Part shown: positions 1 to 9,143 of the stretch, in pieces
Layout: each line of letters opens with the position of its first letter
Position numbering within the stretch: the first letter of the stretch is position 1
Assembly: GCA_946186575.1 (NCBI GenBank)
Contig: CAMHNO010000004.1
Location: 1 to 64,000 of the forward strand
DNA length: 64,000 nt
Source of the DNA: an uncultured Prevotellaceae bacterium
GTDB lineage: Bacteria; Bacteroidota; Bacteroidia; Bacteroidales; Muribaculaceae
Direction: 5' to 3'
The notes under the pieces: model-generated
The model's database searches: none
The model's input: only the letters and a program-made list of their open reading frames with translations
Told to the model about the DNA's origin: nothing
Translations under genes and position numbers: made by a program

Positions 1-132
1 TAGACAATTACAAATTAACACTTTTCTTTCTTGAAAAAAGTGACGAAGTCAGGAGTGAAAATCATTTACATGGGCAACAACAGTGGTGATGAAGTTCCTC
101 TTACGAGGCACTTTTTCATTAGATAGCACAAG

Positions 133-170
133 GACCAAGCTGCGAGGGTCTTCAACCCTCTTGCTTGGTC
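133..170. other. Two-part stem-loop
   Basis: Positions 133-140 pair with 163-170 (8 bp) and 144-149 pair with 155-160 (6 bp), separated by a small internal loop and closed by a 5-nt loop. It is followed by TTAGCGAC rather than a T-run. It could be the end of a transcript entering from the left or a structured RNA element; which one cannot be told. Confidence 0.45.
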
Positions 171-296
171 TTAGCGACAAATAGCATCTCCGATGCATTC
201 AGCGCCTTCGACGCTCATTGGCTCATCAACATTAAACACAGTTTTTTTTGCAGGTGACCCGAAAAATCCGTAGTTTATAATGTTTTGCAACACCCT

Positions 297-437
297 CTCT
301 TGTGCCATGTCTTTGTTTTTTTCTTGGACGCTCCCTCTCCCCCTTTATCCCCCTCTCGGGCAGAGGGGAAACCCACAGGAGAGACAGGTGTTAGGCGGTT
401 CTTGTTGCTCTTGTGCATCATGTCTTTGTTTTTTTCT
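297..437. repeat. Imperfect direct repeat, about 28 bp
   Basis: CTCTTGTGC followed by CATGTCTTTG and a T-run occurs at 297-324 and again at 408-437; the second copy has two extra bases (AT) between the halves. The copies are 111 bp apart and flank a C-rich tract. No target-site duplication or transposase is present. Confidence 0.5.
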
Positions 438-526
438 GAAAAAAGATGATAAATATGCAGCTTCAGTGAATAATGATAAATCGCAATGAATATTATTAAT
501 AATAGGTGTAAAAAACTTGTATTTTT

Positions 527-559
527 TTTGTTATTTTTCAACAAAATAGCCTAAATTTG
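527..559 (+). promoter_or_regulatory. Bacteroides-type promoter of the 918 gene
   Basis: A TTTG box at 527-530 and TAAATTTG at 552-559 are separated by 21 nt, matching the known Bacteroidota sigma-70 consensus TTTG-N19/21-TAnnTTTG. Transcription would start near 566, giving a leader of about 350 nt before the start codon at 918. Confidence 0.7.
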
Positions 560-917
560 CCCTCAAATAGATTTTTTGACTTTATAAACTAAACTTTTTT
601 TGCTCACCCTAAGAGTAGGGGAGCAACACACTAAACCAAACTTACACAAGTTACCTTGCTTAGAAGACGGCGATGGATGTTGCAATGAACCCAAACCACC
701 ACTGTTCATTTCCTCAGTATTAGCTCTAACTGGGCACTTTTGTATCGAGTCACCTCAGATTGATGCGTAACGCTCACTTGCAGCACTATGCACAGTCGTG
801 GCGATTATGTGTGTATTAACACGACAACTAACCCTCTAAATTGATATTAAACAACTATTTTTCAACGAAATTCTGAGACAAAACAAAAAATTTATTATTA
901 ACCAAACTTTTCAATTT
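560..917 (+). promoter_or_regulatory. Long 5' leader of the 918 gene
   Basis: About 350 nt between the predicted transcription start and the ATG contain no convincing coding frame. A hairpin lies at 602-624 (GCTC with GAGC and CCCT with AGGG, 6-nt loop). The last 80 nt before the ATG are AT-rich and probably unstructured, as usual at Bacteroidota start codons. No known riboswitch class was recognised. Confidence 0.4.
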
Positions 918-3900
918 ATGTTAAAGAGAAAATTTTATCTAAAACTACTCATGAGCCTGCTGCTCACGGCACTCACCGTGCCGCAAGCGTGGGCTGAGAC
1001 AGCAGATGTGGGTGGTTCATCACCCACCAACACTGTGCCCTTGAATGGTATGTATGGCGATTATGGATACCATAGTCAGATGGTTTATTCACAAGCCATG
1101 TTAGAAGATGCTGGTTTGCCAGCAGGAGCAAAAATTACTGCAATTACCTTTTATGCACAGGGTGATATCAGTGCAACAAGTGGATCTGAAAACAACCCAC
1201 TAACCATTAAGATGGGGCAACCTGATGGCACTTCTTTGTCTAGTTTTATTACCGATGGATTGACAACAGTGTCAACAACTGGTGATATTTGGTCTGGAAA
1301 CACATCGGTCACTTTACAATTCGACAGCGAGTATTCTTATGATGGTGGCAATCTTTTGATTGATGTGTCATGGTCAAGGAACGCAAGTGGTAAATATGGA
1401 ACTATTTATTGGTTAGCTTCATCTGCAACTGGAGCTTCGCGCTATGCTAATAATAACAGTTCGGGTGTAGAACAAAGCTCAACCTCTAGCAACTATCTAC
1501 CCAAAATTACTTTCACCTACGAACCCGGTGAGGCCCAGGACTATGCAGCTAAGGTGTCGCCCAGTAGCTTAGATTTTGGCTCACTTCTTGTTGATGCTAC
1601 CGACACAAAGAGTGTGACCATTCAAAACAAGGGCGCCTTGGAACTTCCTTACACAATCACAGGATTAAATGCTCCTTTCAGCACTACTTCTACTAGTGGC
1701 TCGATTGCCGCAGGTTCAGATGTTAGCGTACCTGTTACCTTCACTCCCGCCGCTGCAGGTTCTTTCGAAGGCGACATGCTAATTTCATTCCCTGGAAGTG
1801 GGCTTAATGATGTTACTGTTCATGTTACTGGCTCTGCCTCAGATGCTATCTGCAACGGAACAGATGAGAATACCTATTTGCCAATCTATGGCTATTGCTA
1901 TGACTACACTCAAAAGAACCAAATGATTTATCCTGCATCATTACTTACTAAGTATGTGGGCAAAAATATTACAGCTCTTAAATTTTATACCAAAGATGGT
2001 GTGAAATATAGTGATGGTTCTTACAATGTATCGTTAGGTACAACAACTCAGAGTGCCTTCGCATCAGCAACTCCAGCAAGTGCTACACTTACAGTCGTTA
2101 AATCTGATTTGACTGCTACCGATGGTGTGAGCGGCAATGAACTAACAATCACTTTTGACGAACCTTTCTTGTATGAAGGCGATAACCTTGTTGTAGACTT
2201 CGAAGTTGTCACTAAAGGTACTTGTGACCCATATAGCAGCCGAACAAACTTCATAGGTGCAAATCAATCATCTAACACCGCATACTATAGCTATGTGACC
2301 TATGGTACTAATAGGGTTTCTGCTATGCAGCATTTCCTTCCAAAGATTGACATAACTGCTGAAGATGCTGGTCCTGTTCCCACTATCACCGTTGATCCCG
2401 CTACTGTAGAGGCATTCAGCACTGAGGTTGGTACTCCTGTAACTGCTACAGTTAATGTTACTGGCGAGAACTTGACTGGTGACATCACAGCTACTGTCAG
2501 TGGCGATGATGCCTTCACTGCAGCTCTGGAGAATGGTGTGCTCACCATTACTTACAACCCCACTGCTGCCGGCAACCACACTGCAACTGTCACTCTCTCG
2601 AGCGAGGGTGCTAAGAATGTGACTATCGACCTCACTGGTACCGCTACCGCTCCCGCTGTTGACTATGCAGTGACCATGAGCGACAACACTGGTGCTCACA
2701 ACTATGGCAACGTATTGGTTAACAGTTCAAATGTTTGGACTCTTACTATTACCAACAATGGCACCCAGACCGTTACTCCAACTCTGACTGGTCTTGAGGC
2801 TCCATTCTCTACCACTTACACTGCTGCACCTCTGGCTGCTGGCGAGAGCGCAACCATTAGCATTAACTATGCTCCCACCGAGCTTGGTGAGCACAGCAAC
2901 ACCATTGCCATCTCGTTCCCCGAGGCTGGTGATGCTATCGCTACCTACACTTGCGAGCTCACTGGTAAGGCTGTGGATGAGTCATACGACCCAAGCGATG
3001 AGAATGAGGTGGTTAAGCTCGTTACCGTTGACCAGCGCAGTATCTATGAGCCTGCATTCATCGACAATGCTAACGGCAACACCACTCCCCAGCAGCTCAA
3101 CTGCTACGACATGCGATTCAAGATGGCTCAGCCAGACGATCCCGCCAAGCGCATCAAGGCCGGTGACCTGCGTCCAGGCAACAACCTCTTTGAGTTCTAT
3201 GCTATCGACGACTTTGGCACTGAGTTCCGTTTTGCTACCATTAACCTCTTTGCCGAGGGTCAGCCTTCAAGCAACCCATCGGTTAACGCAATGGATGCTC
3301 CCATCAAGGTGACTCCTTCGGTTGAATACTACACCGAGGATGGTATGCCCGTGCATCCCACCTATTCGCACAACACCACTCTCAACTACACCGAGAAGAC
3401 CTACAACGACATTAACGAGCTTGTAGACCTTGAGGGCGTGATTGACTACGTGAACGACACTTGGTCGGCCAACACAGCCACCAACGCACATCCCGACCAC
3501 TACAAGTTCCAGATTCGTGGTGTGGGCCAGTATGGTGACATGGTTACTTCGCTTACTGCAGAGTACGTGGAAAGTCACATGACCGGATATGGTAATCAGC
3601 TCGTTATGCCCGAAGGATGGGAGCGTGGTTCGTTTGCTGGTCCAAACAACGAGGCTTCCGATGATGTACACACATTCTATTATTATGACCTCTACATCAA
3701 GAAATCTTTCTTCGATGAGCGTGGTATTACCGGCCCTGTGACTGTGGTTGTAAACACAACCCTGTCGGGTAGCGGATTTAATGCCGATAACTACAAGGCC
3801 ATGAGCGTGAATGGTGTTGAGCAGATTATCGCAAAAGAGGAATTTAAAGACTACTCTTGGACAGTGCCCTTGTTGGATGAAATACCTTCCAGTTCTATTG

Positions 3901-5084
3901 TTGAGCAAGTGCCTATGGGCGTGGTTATCCGACTGGTATCTACAGGTGCCGACTTTAACAGAACCACTGGTATTTACATCTATGGTGGTGGTACTGGCGT
4001 GAGCAACGTTGACACAGTAGGCATCTACAAGTCGTCGATGAACGTGAAGGCCTACACTCAGAAGCAGGTTGATGACGACACCGATCGCAGCCTCGTGGCT
4101 ATGCGAAGTGGTGACACCAACACCGCAAATGCCGACGTTAACGTATTAGCTTATGGCGATGCTGCTGTTACTGGTTACAAATTAAATGAGAATAGTAGCG
4201 CCAGCACCACCGGCATGAATCAGGTGGCAACCGCTACTCATAATGAGAATGGTAGTTATACAGTGAATAGTGTAAGCGCATATAATGCTACTTACGACTT
4301 TGTTCGCGACGAGTCGCTTGGTAACATCAACGGTATGTGGCTTCCTATGTACCCTGCCGATCCTTCTAAGTACTTCTTGCCCGTAACTGTAGCTAACGGC
4401 GTGGGTGACGACGGCGTTGTTCGCTCTAATAACAACACCTACGGTTCTGCTATGCAGCAGGTAGAGAAGAATGGTTCGGTAGACTTCAGCTCAAGCAAGT
4501 GCTACAAGAGTGAGTACACTTGGCTCAAGAATGGTGTGACCTACGCAATCTACAACCCAGAGGTTGATCTCACAAGCGAGTTGCCTGCCGCAACCGGCTA
4601 TGAGCTCTACAACTACCGCTTGTGGGTAGACTACGATGACAATGCTCCAGCATGGGACTTCGACGAGGATCTCCAGCTGATTGCTAAGATGGACCGCCCA
4701 CTCTATAGTGGCCAAGAAACCCATATTGGTGGCGTAGGAGCAGAGGAAAGAAAAGATGAATGGGCATTCGTTGCTCCTGCTGATCTGGAAGAGGTGAAAC
4801 TTGTTGCACGTTTCTATTACAAGAAAACTTCTGGCAGCAAGGCTCCAAGCCTCAAGGCTCGTCCCACCGATAGCGACCGTCTCTACTACGTTGTTGAGAA
4901 GCAAATCACAGTTCCAATGGATCAAATCATTACTGGCATCGACAATGTAGCTGGCAAGACTGTGGCTAATGTTAAGTACTACAACATGATGGGTGTCGAG
5001 AGTGATGTTCCATTCCAGGGTGTTAGCATTGAGGTTACTACCTACACCGATGGCTCGCGCTTAAGCCGCAAGATCATGAAGTAA
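918..5084 (+). CDS. Large secreted multidomain surface protein with ASH/Ig-like domains
   Basis: This 1388-residue protein starts with a clear signal peptide (residues 1-26, ending AWA). Two related beta-rich segments at about 30-205 and 315-485 share a pattern of G-Y-G/C-x-D-Y, Q-M-I/V-Y and K-I/N-T-A-I/L-x-F-Y; each is followed by ASH-like or Ig-like repeats (about 213-310 and 490-700; motif LDFGSLLVDATDTKSV). The region from about 700 onward is unfamiliar. The last 35 residues (YYNMMGVESDVPFQGV followed by a basic end) resemble Bacteroidota C-terminal sorting domains (type A, T9SS-like), so surface export or attachment is inferred. The gene stands alone, with its own promoter and a terminator at 5141. 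Substrate or partner is unknown. The first 1.4 kb looks more AT-rich than the rest by eye. Confidence 0.85.
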   Translation: MLKRKFYLKLLMSLLLTALTVPQAWAETADVGGSSPTNTVPLNGMYGDYGYHSQMVYSQAMLEDAGLPAGAKITAITFYAQGDISATSGSENNPLTIKMGQPDGTSLSSFITDGLTTVSTTGDIWSGNTSVTLQFDSEYSYDGGNLLIDVSWSRNASGKYGTIYWLASSATGASRYANNNSSGVEQSSTSSNYLPKITFTYEPGEAQDYAAKVSPSSLDFGSLLVDATDTKSVTIQNKGALELPYTITGLNAPFSTTSTSGSIAAGSDVSVPVTFTPAAAGSFEGDMLISFPGSGLNDVTVHVTGSASDAICNGTDENTYLPIYGYCYDYTQKNQMIYPASLLTKYVGKNITALKFYTKDGVKYSDGSYNVSLGTTTQSAFASATPASATLTVVKSDLTATDGVSGNELTITFDEPFLYEGDNLVVDFEVVTKGTCDPYSSRTNFIGANQSSNTAYYSYVTYGTNRVSAMQHFLPKIDITAEDAGPVPTITVDPATVEAFSTEVGTPVTATVNVTGENLTGDITATVSGDDAFTAALENGVLTITYNPTAAGNHTATVTLSSEGAKNVTIDLTGTATAPAVDYAVTMSDNTGAHNYGNVLVNSSNVWTLTITNNGTQTVTPTLTGLEAPFSTTYTAAPLAAGESATISINYAPTELGEHSNTIAISFPEAGDAIATYTCELTGKAVDESYDPSDENEVVKLVTVDQRSIYEPAFIDNANGNTTPQQLNCYDMRFKMAQPDDPAKRIKAGDLRPGNNLFEFYAIDDFGTEFRFATINLFAEGQPSSNPSVNAMDAPIKVTPSVEYYTEDGMPVHPTYSHNTTLNYTEKTYNDINELVDLEGVIDYVNDTWSANTATNAHPDHYKFQIRGVGQYGDMVTSLTAEYVESHMTGYGNQLVMPEGWERGSFAGPNNEASDDVHTFYYYDLYIKKSFFDERGITGPVTVVVNTTLSGSGFNADNYKAMSVNGVEQIIAKEEFKDYSWTVPLLDEIPSSSIVEQVPMGVVIRLVSTGADFNRTTGIYIYGGGTGVSNVDTVGIYKSSMNVKAYTQKQVDDDTDRSLVAMRSGDTNTANADVNVLAYGDAAVTGYKLNENSSASTTGMNQVATATHNENGSYTVNSVSAYNATYDFVRDESLGNINGMWLPMYPADPSKYFLPVTVANGVGDDGVVRSNNNTYGSAMQQVEKNGSVDFSSSKCYKSEYTWLKNGVTYAIYNPEVDLTSELPAATGYELYNYRLWVDYDDNAPAWDFDEDLQLIAKMDRPLYSGQETHIGGVGAEERKDEWAFVAPADLEEVKLVARFYYKKTSGSKAPSLKARPTDSDRLYYVVEKQITVPMDQIITGIDNVAGKTVANVKYYNMMGVESDVPFQGVSIEVTTYTDGSRLSRKIMK

Positions 5085-5140
5085 TTTTATTGAGGATCAA
5101 TGCAAATTGTGAATTGATAACTTTATCATACGCTTGAAAG

Positions 5141-5171
5141 AATAGGGCGACCCGCTATGGGCCGCCCTATT
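5141..5171 (+). terminator. Intrinsic terminator after the 918 gene
   Basis: AATAGGGCG (5141-5149) pairs with CGCCCTATT (5163-5171), with an additional inner CCC/GGG pairing and a small loop. It lies 57 nt after the stop codon. The T content downstream is modest. Confidence 0.65.
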
Positions 5172-5200
5172 TGTGTGATGTCGAAGAGTGGGATTCTTGG

Positions 5201-5290
5201 TCGGACGAAGTCGGACAGAGAGTCGGACAGAGTCGGACATCACTTAACTCACAGCTCCACTCTCACCTCTCACCTCTCCACTCTCACCGC
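5201..5290. repeat. Intergenic short-period repeats beside the Smr gene stop
   Basis: Four or more copies of a 9-12 bp unit AGTCGGACAG/GAAG lie at 5201-5240, followed by copies of CACTCTCAC/CTCTCACCT at 5257-5290. The second block touches the stop codon of the minus-strand Smr gene (5291). This is one of several such spacers in the window. Confidence 0.6.
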
Positions 5291-6367
5291 TTAACTTTTA
5301 TGAATCGTTACCTGTGTGGCACCGAAGCCGTATTCCTGGAAGCTGGCGTCCTGTACCGAGCATGCTGGCCACTTGCGCTTGAGCTCGGCCAGGATGGCCT
5401 TGCGCAACACGCCCTCGCCCTTGCCGTGGATGAAGACAATTTTCTGCCCCAGGTTGTCCTCATTGGCCTTCATCACCTCGCAGAACTTAGCAAGCTGGTA
5501 GTTGAGGATGTCGGCATTGGAGAAGCCAGCCAGGTTGTCGACCAGCTCTGCAATGTGCAGGTCTTGGACGATGGTCTCCATCTTCTTTTTCTTGTGCACT
5601 GGCTTGGGGGCTCGACGCGGGTGCTCGTCGTGGCGTCGCTTGTCGCGCATGGCATTCTCGAGTGCGCTGCTGTCGATGCGCAGTGGCTTGGCGGGCAGAT
5701 CGTTGCGTGTGATTTCGAGCTGCAGCACAGGTGTGTCGAAATATTCGCTCTCGTGAAAGCTGTGCAGCTTGTAGAATTTGGTTACATCAAGCTTCAGCTC
5801 CACCAGCGCCGGATTTTTGAGCTTGAATCCCTTGCCTTGCTTGAAGGCGATGTACTGCACCGCCACGTGAGTCATCGAGTTCAGGTCGTTGTGTCCAAAC
5901 TCGTCGAGCGGCACCTGGGTGTTAGGCTCCACAATGTCGTGGTAGCGAGTGGTCCACTCGTGGTCTTCGTCGCCACGGGTGAGGTAGGCAAAGTAAAGGA
6001 AGTAATTGCTGTCGTTCACGAGCATGGAGTAGAACGTGGTGGTGTTCAGGTGCTTGATTTCTCGAGGCTCGTAAGCGAGCACGATGTTAAGCACCTCGCC
6101 CTCCTCGGTCTCGAAGACGGGCTCCAGCGGCTTCTGAGGCTTGGGGGCCGGCACGTCGGGTTCCACGAGCTTGCTCTTGATTTCGAGCGGTTTCTCGTAG
6201 GTGACATGATGCTTCTGGGCTGTGTCGACCACCACCACCTCTCGCGCCAGCGCCGGTCGCTCAAAGCCGTCGTTGTCTTCAACATACACCATTTTGCCCT
6301 CCACGCGGGTCACTCTGCCGCCTCCCACATCGTTAAGAAAGCGCACTATATCGTTAACTTTTACCAT
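5291..6367 (-). CDS. DUF2027 and Smr-domain protein
   Basis: The 358-residue protein has an N-terminal SH3-like DUF2027 segment (about 1-50), a central beta-rich part (about 80-220), a basic linker (about 230-265) and a C-terminal Smr domain (about 268-358) with the diagnostic IHGKGEG motif near residue 320 and a DLHIAEL start. Smr domains are DNA or RNA nickases, or ribosome-associated in some bacteria; the role of the Bacteroidota DUF2027-Smr fusion is not known. It is transcribed alone; a TAATTTTG box lies at 6407-6400 on the minus strand, giving a short leader. Its stop codon adjoins a repeat block. Confidence 0.85.
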   Translation of the reverse strand: MVKVNDIVRFLNDVGGGRVTRVEGKMVYVEDNDGFERPALAREVVVVDTAQKHHVTYEKPLEIKSKLVEPDVPAPKPQKPLEPVFETEEGEVLNIVLAYEPREIKHLNTTTFYSMLVNDSNYFLYFAYLTRGDEDHEWTTRYHDIVEPNTQVPLDEFGHNDLNSMTHVAVQYIAFKQGKGFKLKNPALVELKLDVTKFYKLHSFHESEYFDTPVLQLEITRNDLPAKPLRIDSSALENAMRDKRRHDEHPRRAPKPVHKKKKMETIVQDLHIAELVDNLAGFSNADILNYQLAKFCEVMKANEDNLGQKIVFIHGKGEGVLRKAILAELKRKWPACSVQDASFQEYGFGATQVTIHKS

Positions 6368-6399
6368 GTTATGTAGTAGTTTTGATGTTCATAAAGGTA

Positions 6400-6407
6400 C
6401 AAAATTA
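6400..6407 (-). promoter_or_regulatory. -7 box of the Smr gene
   Basis: Read on the minus strand the bases are TAATTTTG, a perfect TAnnTTTG. No good upstream TTTG box is visible at 19-21 nt. It is back-to-back with the promoter at 6428-6459. Confidence 0.45.
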
Positions 6408-6427
6408 CTCATTTTTTTCGGTTTGTT

Positions 6428-6459
6428 CTTGATGTGGCGCGATAAAATGGCTAATTTTG
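6428..6459 (+). promoter_or_regulatory. Promoter of the DUF2284 gene
   Basis: CTTG at 6428-6431, 20 nt, then TAATTTTG at 6452-6459. The predicted start leaves a leader of only about 13 nt to the ATG at 6479. Confidence 0.6.
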
Positions 6460-6478
6460 CAAAAAAACTTTTTCCTCT

Positions 6479-7048
6479 ATGCAAGAACTGAAATGCGACG
6501 TAAGCGAGGCGACTGCTATCGTCGACCGCGCCACCTACGTGAGCCAGTATCGCGACGTGGCGACCTTCGAGGCCTGCTGCCGCCAGTGCCCCAACTATGG
6601 CAACCGCTGGGGGTGTCCGCCGTTTGACCACGACACGCTTGGCGAACTTATGCAATATGAGCGAGTGCTGCTGGTGGGCATCAAGATTGCCCCTCGCGAC
6701 CGCAAGCTGCCCATGGATCGCGTCTACGACATCATGCGCCCCGAACTCGAGCGCGCCAACCAGCGACTGATAGAGCTCGAGCATCAATGCCATGGCATGG
6801 CATTCGGCTTCGTGGGCAAGTGTCCGCATTGTGGCGATGAGCCTTGTGCGCGCCGCGATGGCAAGCCATGCCGTCACCCCGATGTGGTGCGCCCCTCGCT
6901 TGAGGCCTACGGCTTTAACGTGTCGCTCACGGCGAGCCAACTATTGGGCATCGACATGCTGTGGAGCAGCGACGGCACAGTGCCGCGCTATCTCACGCTG
7001 GTGTGCGGCCTCTTCTTCAACGGCCCTGACCTGCAATGGAGTTTTTGA
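6479..7048 (+). CDS. DUF2284 cysteine-rich metal-binding protein
   Basis: A 189-residue protein of the DUF2284 family (predicted metal-binding). Cysteines cluster in two groups: CRQCPNYGNRWGCPP (about residues 35-50) and CPHCGDEPCARRDGKPCRHP (about 118-138), a layout suited to an iron-sulfur cluster or zinc. The C-terminal half carries YGFNVS and a hydrophobic end (LTLVCGLFF). The biochemical role of the family is unknown. The gene is followed after 41 nt by ribD and could be cotranscribed with it. Confidence 0.8.
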   Translation: MQELKCDVSEATAIVDRATYVSQYRDVATFEACCRQCPNYGNRWGCPPFDHDTLGELMQYERVLLVGIKIAPRDRKLPMDRVYDIMRPELERANQRLIELEHQCHGMAFGFVGKCPHCGDEPCARRDGKPCRHPDVVRPSLEAYGFNVSLTASQLLGIDMLWSSDGTVPRYLTLVCGLFFNGPDLQWSF

Positions 7049-7089
7049 TTTTCTGACATCTGATTTCTTGAAATTTTAGTGATTCTGTT

Positions 7090-8109
7090 ATGACTATTGA
7101 TGAGATATACATGCGGCGAGCTCTGCAGCTTGCCAGGCAGGGTGGGGGGCATGCCTCGCCCAACCCCATGGTGGGTGCTGTGATTGTGCACGACGGCAAA
7201 ATCGTGGGCGAGGGATTCCACCGCTGCTGCGGCAAGGGCCATGCCGAGGTCAACGCCATCGCCAGTGTGCGCGACGAGGCGGTGTTGCCGCAGAGCACAA
7301 TCTACGTCACCCTTGAGCCATGCTCCCACTATGGCAAGACACCACCCTGCGCCAAGCTCCTTGTTGATAAAGGCATAAGGCAAGTGGTGGTGGGCATGCT
7401 CGACCCCTTTGAGAAGGTGAGCGGCCGCGGCGTGGCCATGCTGCGCGAGGCTGGCATTGAAGTGGAGGTGGGAGTGCTGGAGCAGGAGTGCCGCGAGCTG
7501 AACAAGCGCTTTGTAACAGCTCACACCACAGGCATGCCGTGGGTGCAGCTCAAATGGGCGCAGAGCAGCGATGGCTTCATGGCAAGCAGCACTGGTGCCG
7601 TGATGCTTAGCACACCGCTCACCCAGCGATTTGTGCACCGCGAGCGCTCGCTGGTCGACGCCATTGTGGTGGGTGCTGGCACGGTAAAAATCGATAATCC
7701 GTCGCTCAGTACTCGCCATTGGAGCGGCAACTCGCCACTGCGCGTGGTGCTCGACCGCAACCTGTCGATTCCAAGCAATTGCCAACTGCTTAATGATGGA
7801 GGCAAAACGCTGATATATAACGAAATAAAGGAAGATATTAAGGGTTGTGTTGAGTGGGCGAAACTTGACACCAAAGAAACAAAGAACTGGTTGCGTGACC
7901 TCTATCATCGAGGCATTACGAGCGTGATGGTCGAAGGCGGCGCCAATGTGCTCCAGCAGATGCTCGATGCCGGGTTGTGGAACGAAATGCGCATAGAAAT
8001 CGCTCCCGTCACATTAGGAGGGGGCATAAGGGCGCCCAAGGTGGATATGAGCAGAGCTGCTCATCAAGAAATAGACGGCAACGTTTTAAGTTACATTGCT
8101 AAAAGCTAG
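7090..8109 (+). CDS. ribD: Riboflavin biosynthesis deaminase/reductase RibD
   Basis: Bifunctional enzyme (339 residues) for two consecutive steps of riboflavin synthesis: deamination of the pyrimidine formed from GTP, then NADPH-dependent reduction of the ribosyl side chain. The N-terminal deaminase domain (about 1-145) has the zinc ligands H51 in HAEVNA, C78 and C87 in PCSHYGKTPPC. The reductase domain follows (about 150-339) with KWAQSSDG, GAGTVKIDNP and MVEGGANV. No other rib genes are near. It converges on the GYF_2 gene with only 2 nt between stop codons. Confidence 0.95.
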   Translation: MTIDEIYMRRALQLARQGGGHASPNPMVGAVIVHDGKIVGEGFHRCCGKGHAEVNAIASVRDEAVLPQSTIYVTLEPCSHYGKTPPCAKLLVDKGIRQVVVGMLDPFEKVSGRGVAMLREAGIEVEVGVLEQECRELNKRFVTAHTTGMPWVQLKWAQSSDGFMASSTGAVMLSTPLTQRFVHRERSLVDAIVVGAGTVKIDNPSLSTRHWSGNSPLRVVLDRNLSIPSNCQLLNDGGKTLIYNEIKEDIKGCVEWAKLDTKETKNWLRDLYHRGITSVMVEGGANVLQQMLDAGLWNEMRIEIAPVTLGGGIRAPKVDMSRAAHQEIDGNVLSYIAKS

Positions 8110-8111
8110 AC

Positions 8112-9122
8112 CTACCATTCGCTGCTGGCTCCACCACCACCGCTGTCGCCGCCGCCCCAGTCCCAGTCGCCGTCATCGTCATCGTCGCTGTCCCAGTCGA
8201 AGTCGTCATCGCTGTCGCTGTCCCAATCACCATCATGGTCATCGGTTTCATCGTTGCTGCCCGGTCTCAGGCCGTGACGTCGTAGCTCCTTGCGCCAACG
8301 TTCTTCGTCAATCTCATTCAGCTTTTTATATCTTTCGTTAGTTGATAATGTGGGCGAGGTTCGCATGGAATAATTGTCAAGTTTGATGGGTCTGAAATAA
8401 CAGTACCACAAAAGCCCCATCAAACTGATGTAAATGACTGCATATGTGATGCCTGTTTCCCATCCTTCGAGTGCCATGTCCAGGCCCGAATGAATGAGGA
8501 CGATAATCATTCCAACTAAAGCCGTGATGCTCACAAGCCATCCGTTGATGCGTGCTAATTTGTCGGCCTTCTCGCGCGATGGTGTGCCCTGGGCGTAGGA
8601 TATCTTGTTCAGGCTATTGATTTTAGAACCAATAACAAGCGCTGTGATGCAGAGTGCAAACCCAATGAGGTCAAGAAAGACATAAAAGAATGAAGTTATT
8701 CCTGTGATGCCCAGGAAGAAGTGGCCCGCAACGCACGCAAGTACTATCCACGCTTCCTTGATCCAGGTGGGGCAACGAAAATCATAAGGATTCTTCTCCT
8801 TAAGCTTAAGCGGAGGTTGAATTAGATTCTCGAGATTGTCGGTGTCGAGCTTGTTGATTCTTTTGCGAAGTTCCTCAACTTCGCGCTTCGACTTCTCTAT
8901 CTCTTGTTGCAGATTGCTTAATGGATTAGAGGCACTTGTTAAAGTTATGACATTTCTTTGGGCAAACAGGTCGGCAAGTTCGAGCAGAGAGCCCGCTTTC
9001 GCCCAATTGCTCATGCCTTGACGCCACACTAGCATGTCGCTGGTGAGTTCATGAGCGAGCAATTCGTTTTTTTTGAATGGGCCTTTTTTCTGACCTCCTG
9101 CTTGTGCGATGTAATAGTTCAT
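8112..9122 (-). CDS. GYF_2-domain membrane protein with Asp-rich Gly-W tail
   Basis: A 336-residue protein. Residues 1-52 form a GYF_2 (DUF4339) domain (YYIA, GPFKKNEL, LVWRQGM, W); a coiled coil follows at about 62-98. Three hydrophobic segments (about 115-205) resemble those of the GYF_2 protein at 10005, and a fourth (GLLWYCYF, about 225-245) resembles the membrane segment of the TPM protein at 9144. The C terminus is an Asp/Trp-rich stretch (about 290-320) ending GGGDSGGGGASSEW, almost the same end as the TPM protein. ATG at 9122 is chosen; a TTG two codons upstream is in frame. Function unknown; GYF_2 domains are thought to bind proteins. Third gene of a minus-strand cassette. Confidence 0.8.
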   Translation of the reverse strand: MNYYIAQAGGQKKGPFKKNELLAHELTSDMLVWRQGMSNWAKAGSLLELADLFAQRNVITLTSASNPLSNLQQEIEKSKREVEELRKRINKLDTDNLENLIQPPLKLKEKNPYDFRCPTWIKEAWIVLACVAGHFFLGITGITSFFYVFLDLIGFALCITALVIGSKINSLNKISYAQGTPSREKADKLARINGWLVSITALVGMIIVLIHSGLDMALEGWETGITYAVIYISLMGLLWYCYFRPIKLDNYSMRTSPTLSTNERYKKLNEIDEERWRKELRRHGLRPGSNDETDDHDGDWDSDSDDDFDWDSDDDDDGDWDWGGGDSGGGGASSEW

Positions 9123-9143
9123 AACCAAAAGAGCCTTAGATTA

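Larger units (their letters stand above)
1..526. other. Gene-free upstream region with hairpins
   Basis: No convincing gene is seen here; the short frames have no recognisable product and poor composition. It holds a strong stem-loop at 133-170 (8-bp outer stem GACCAAGC with GCTTGGTC, inner stem GAGGGT with ACCCTC, loop CTTCA) and two smaller hairpins at about 184-212. There is no T-run directly after the large hairpin, so it is not a typical intrinsic terminator. An imperfect direct repeat occupies 297-324 and 408-437. The rest is AT-rich and featureless to the eye. Confidence 0.5.

Noticed and set aside
280..544. Short overlapping frames on both strands in the first 550 nt
   Set aside because: They cover repeats and the promoter, have low-complexity composition and no homologue that I recognise.
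5171..6376. Long plus-strand open frame of 401 codons opposite the DUF2027/Smr gene
   Set aside because: It is the complement of a well-supported gene with Smr motifs; its own protein has no domain pattern, and is rich in Leu/Val/His as usual for antisense frames of GC-rich genes.
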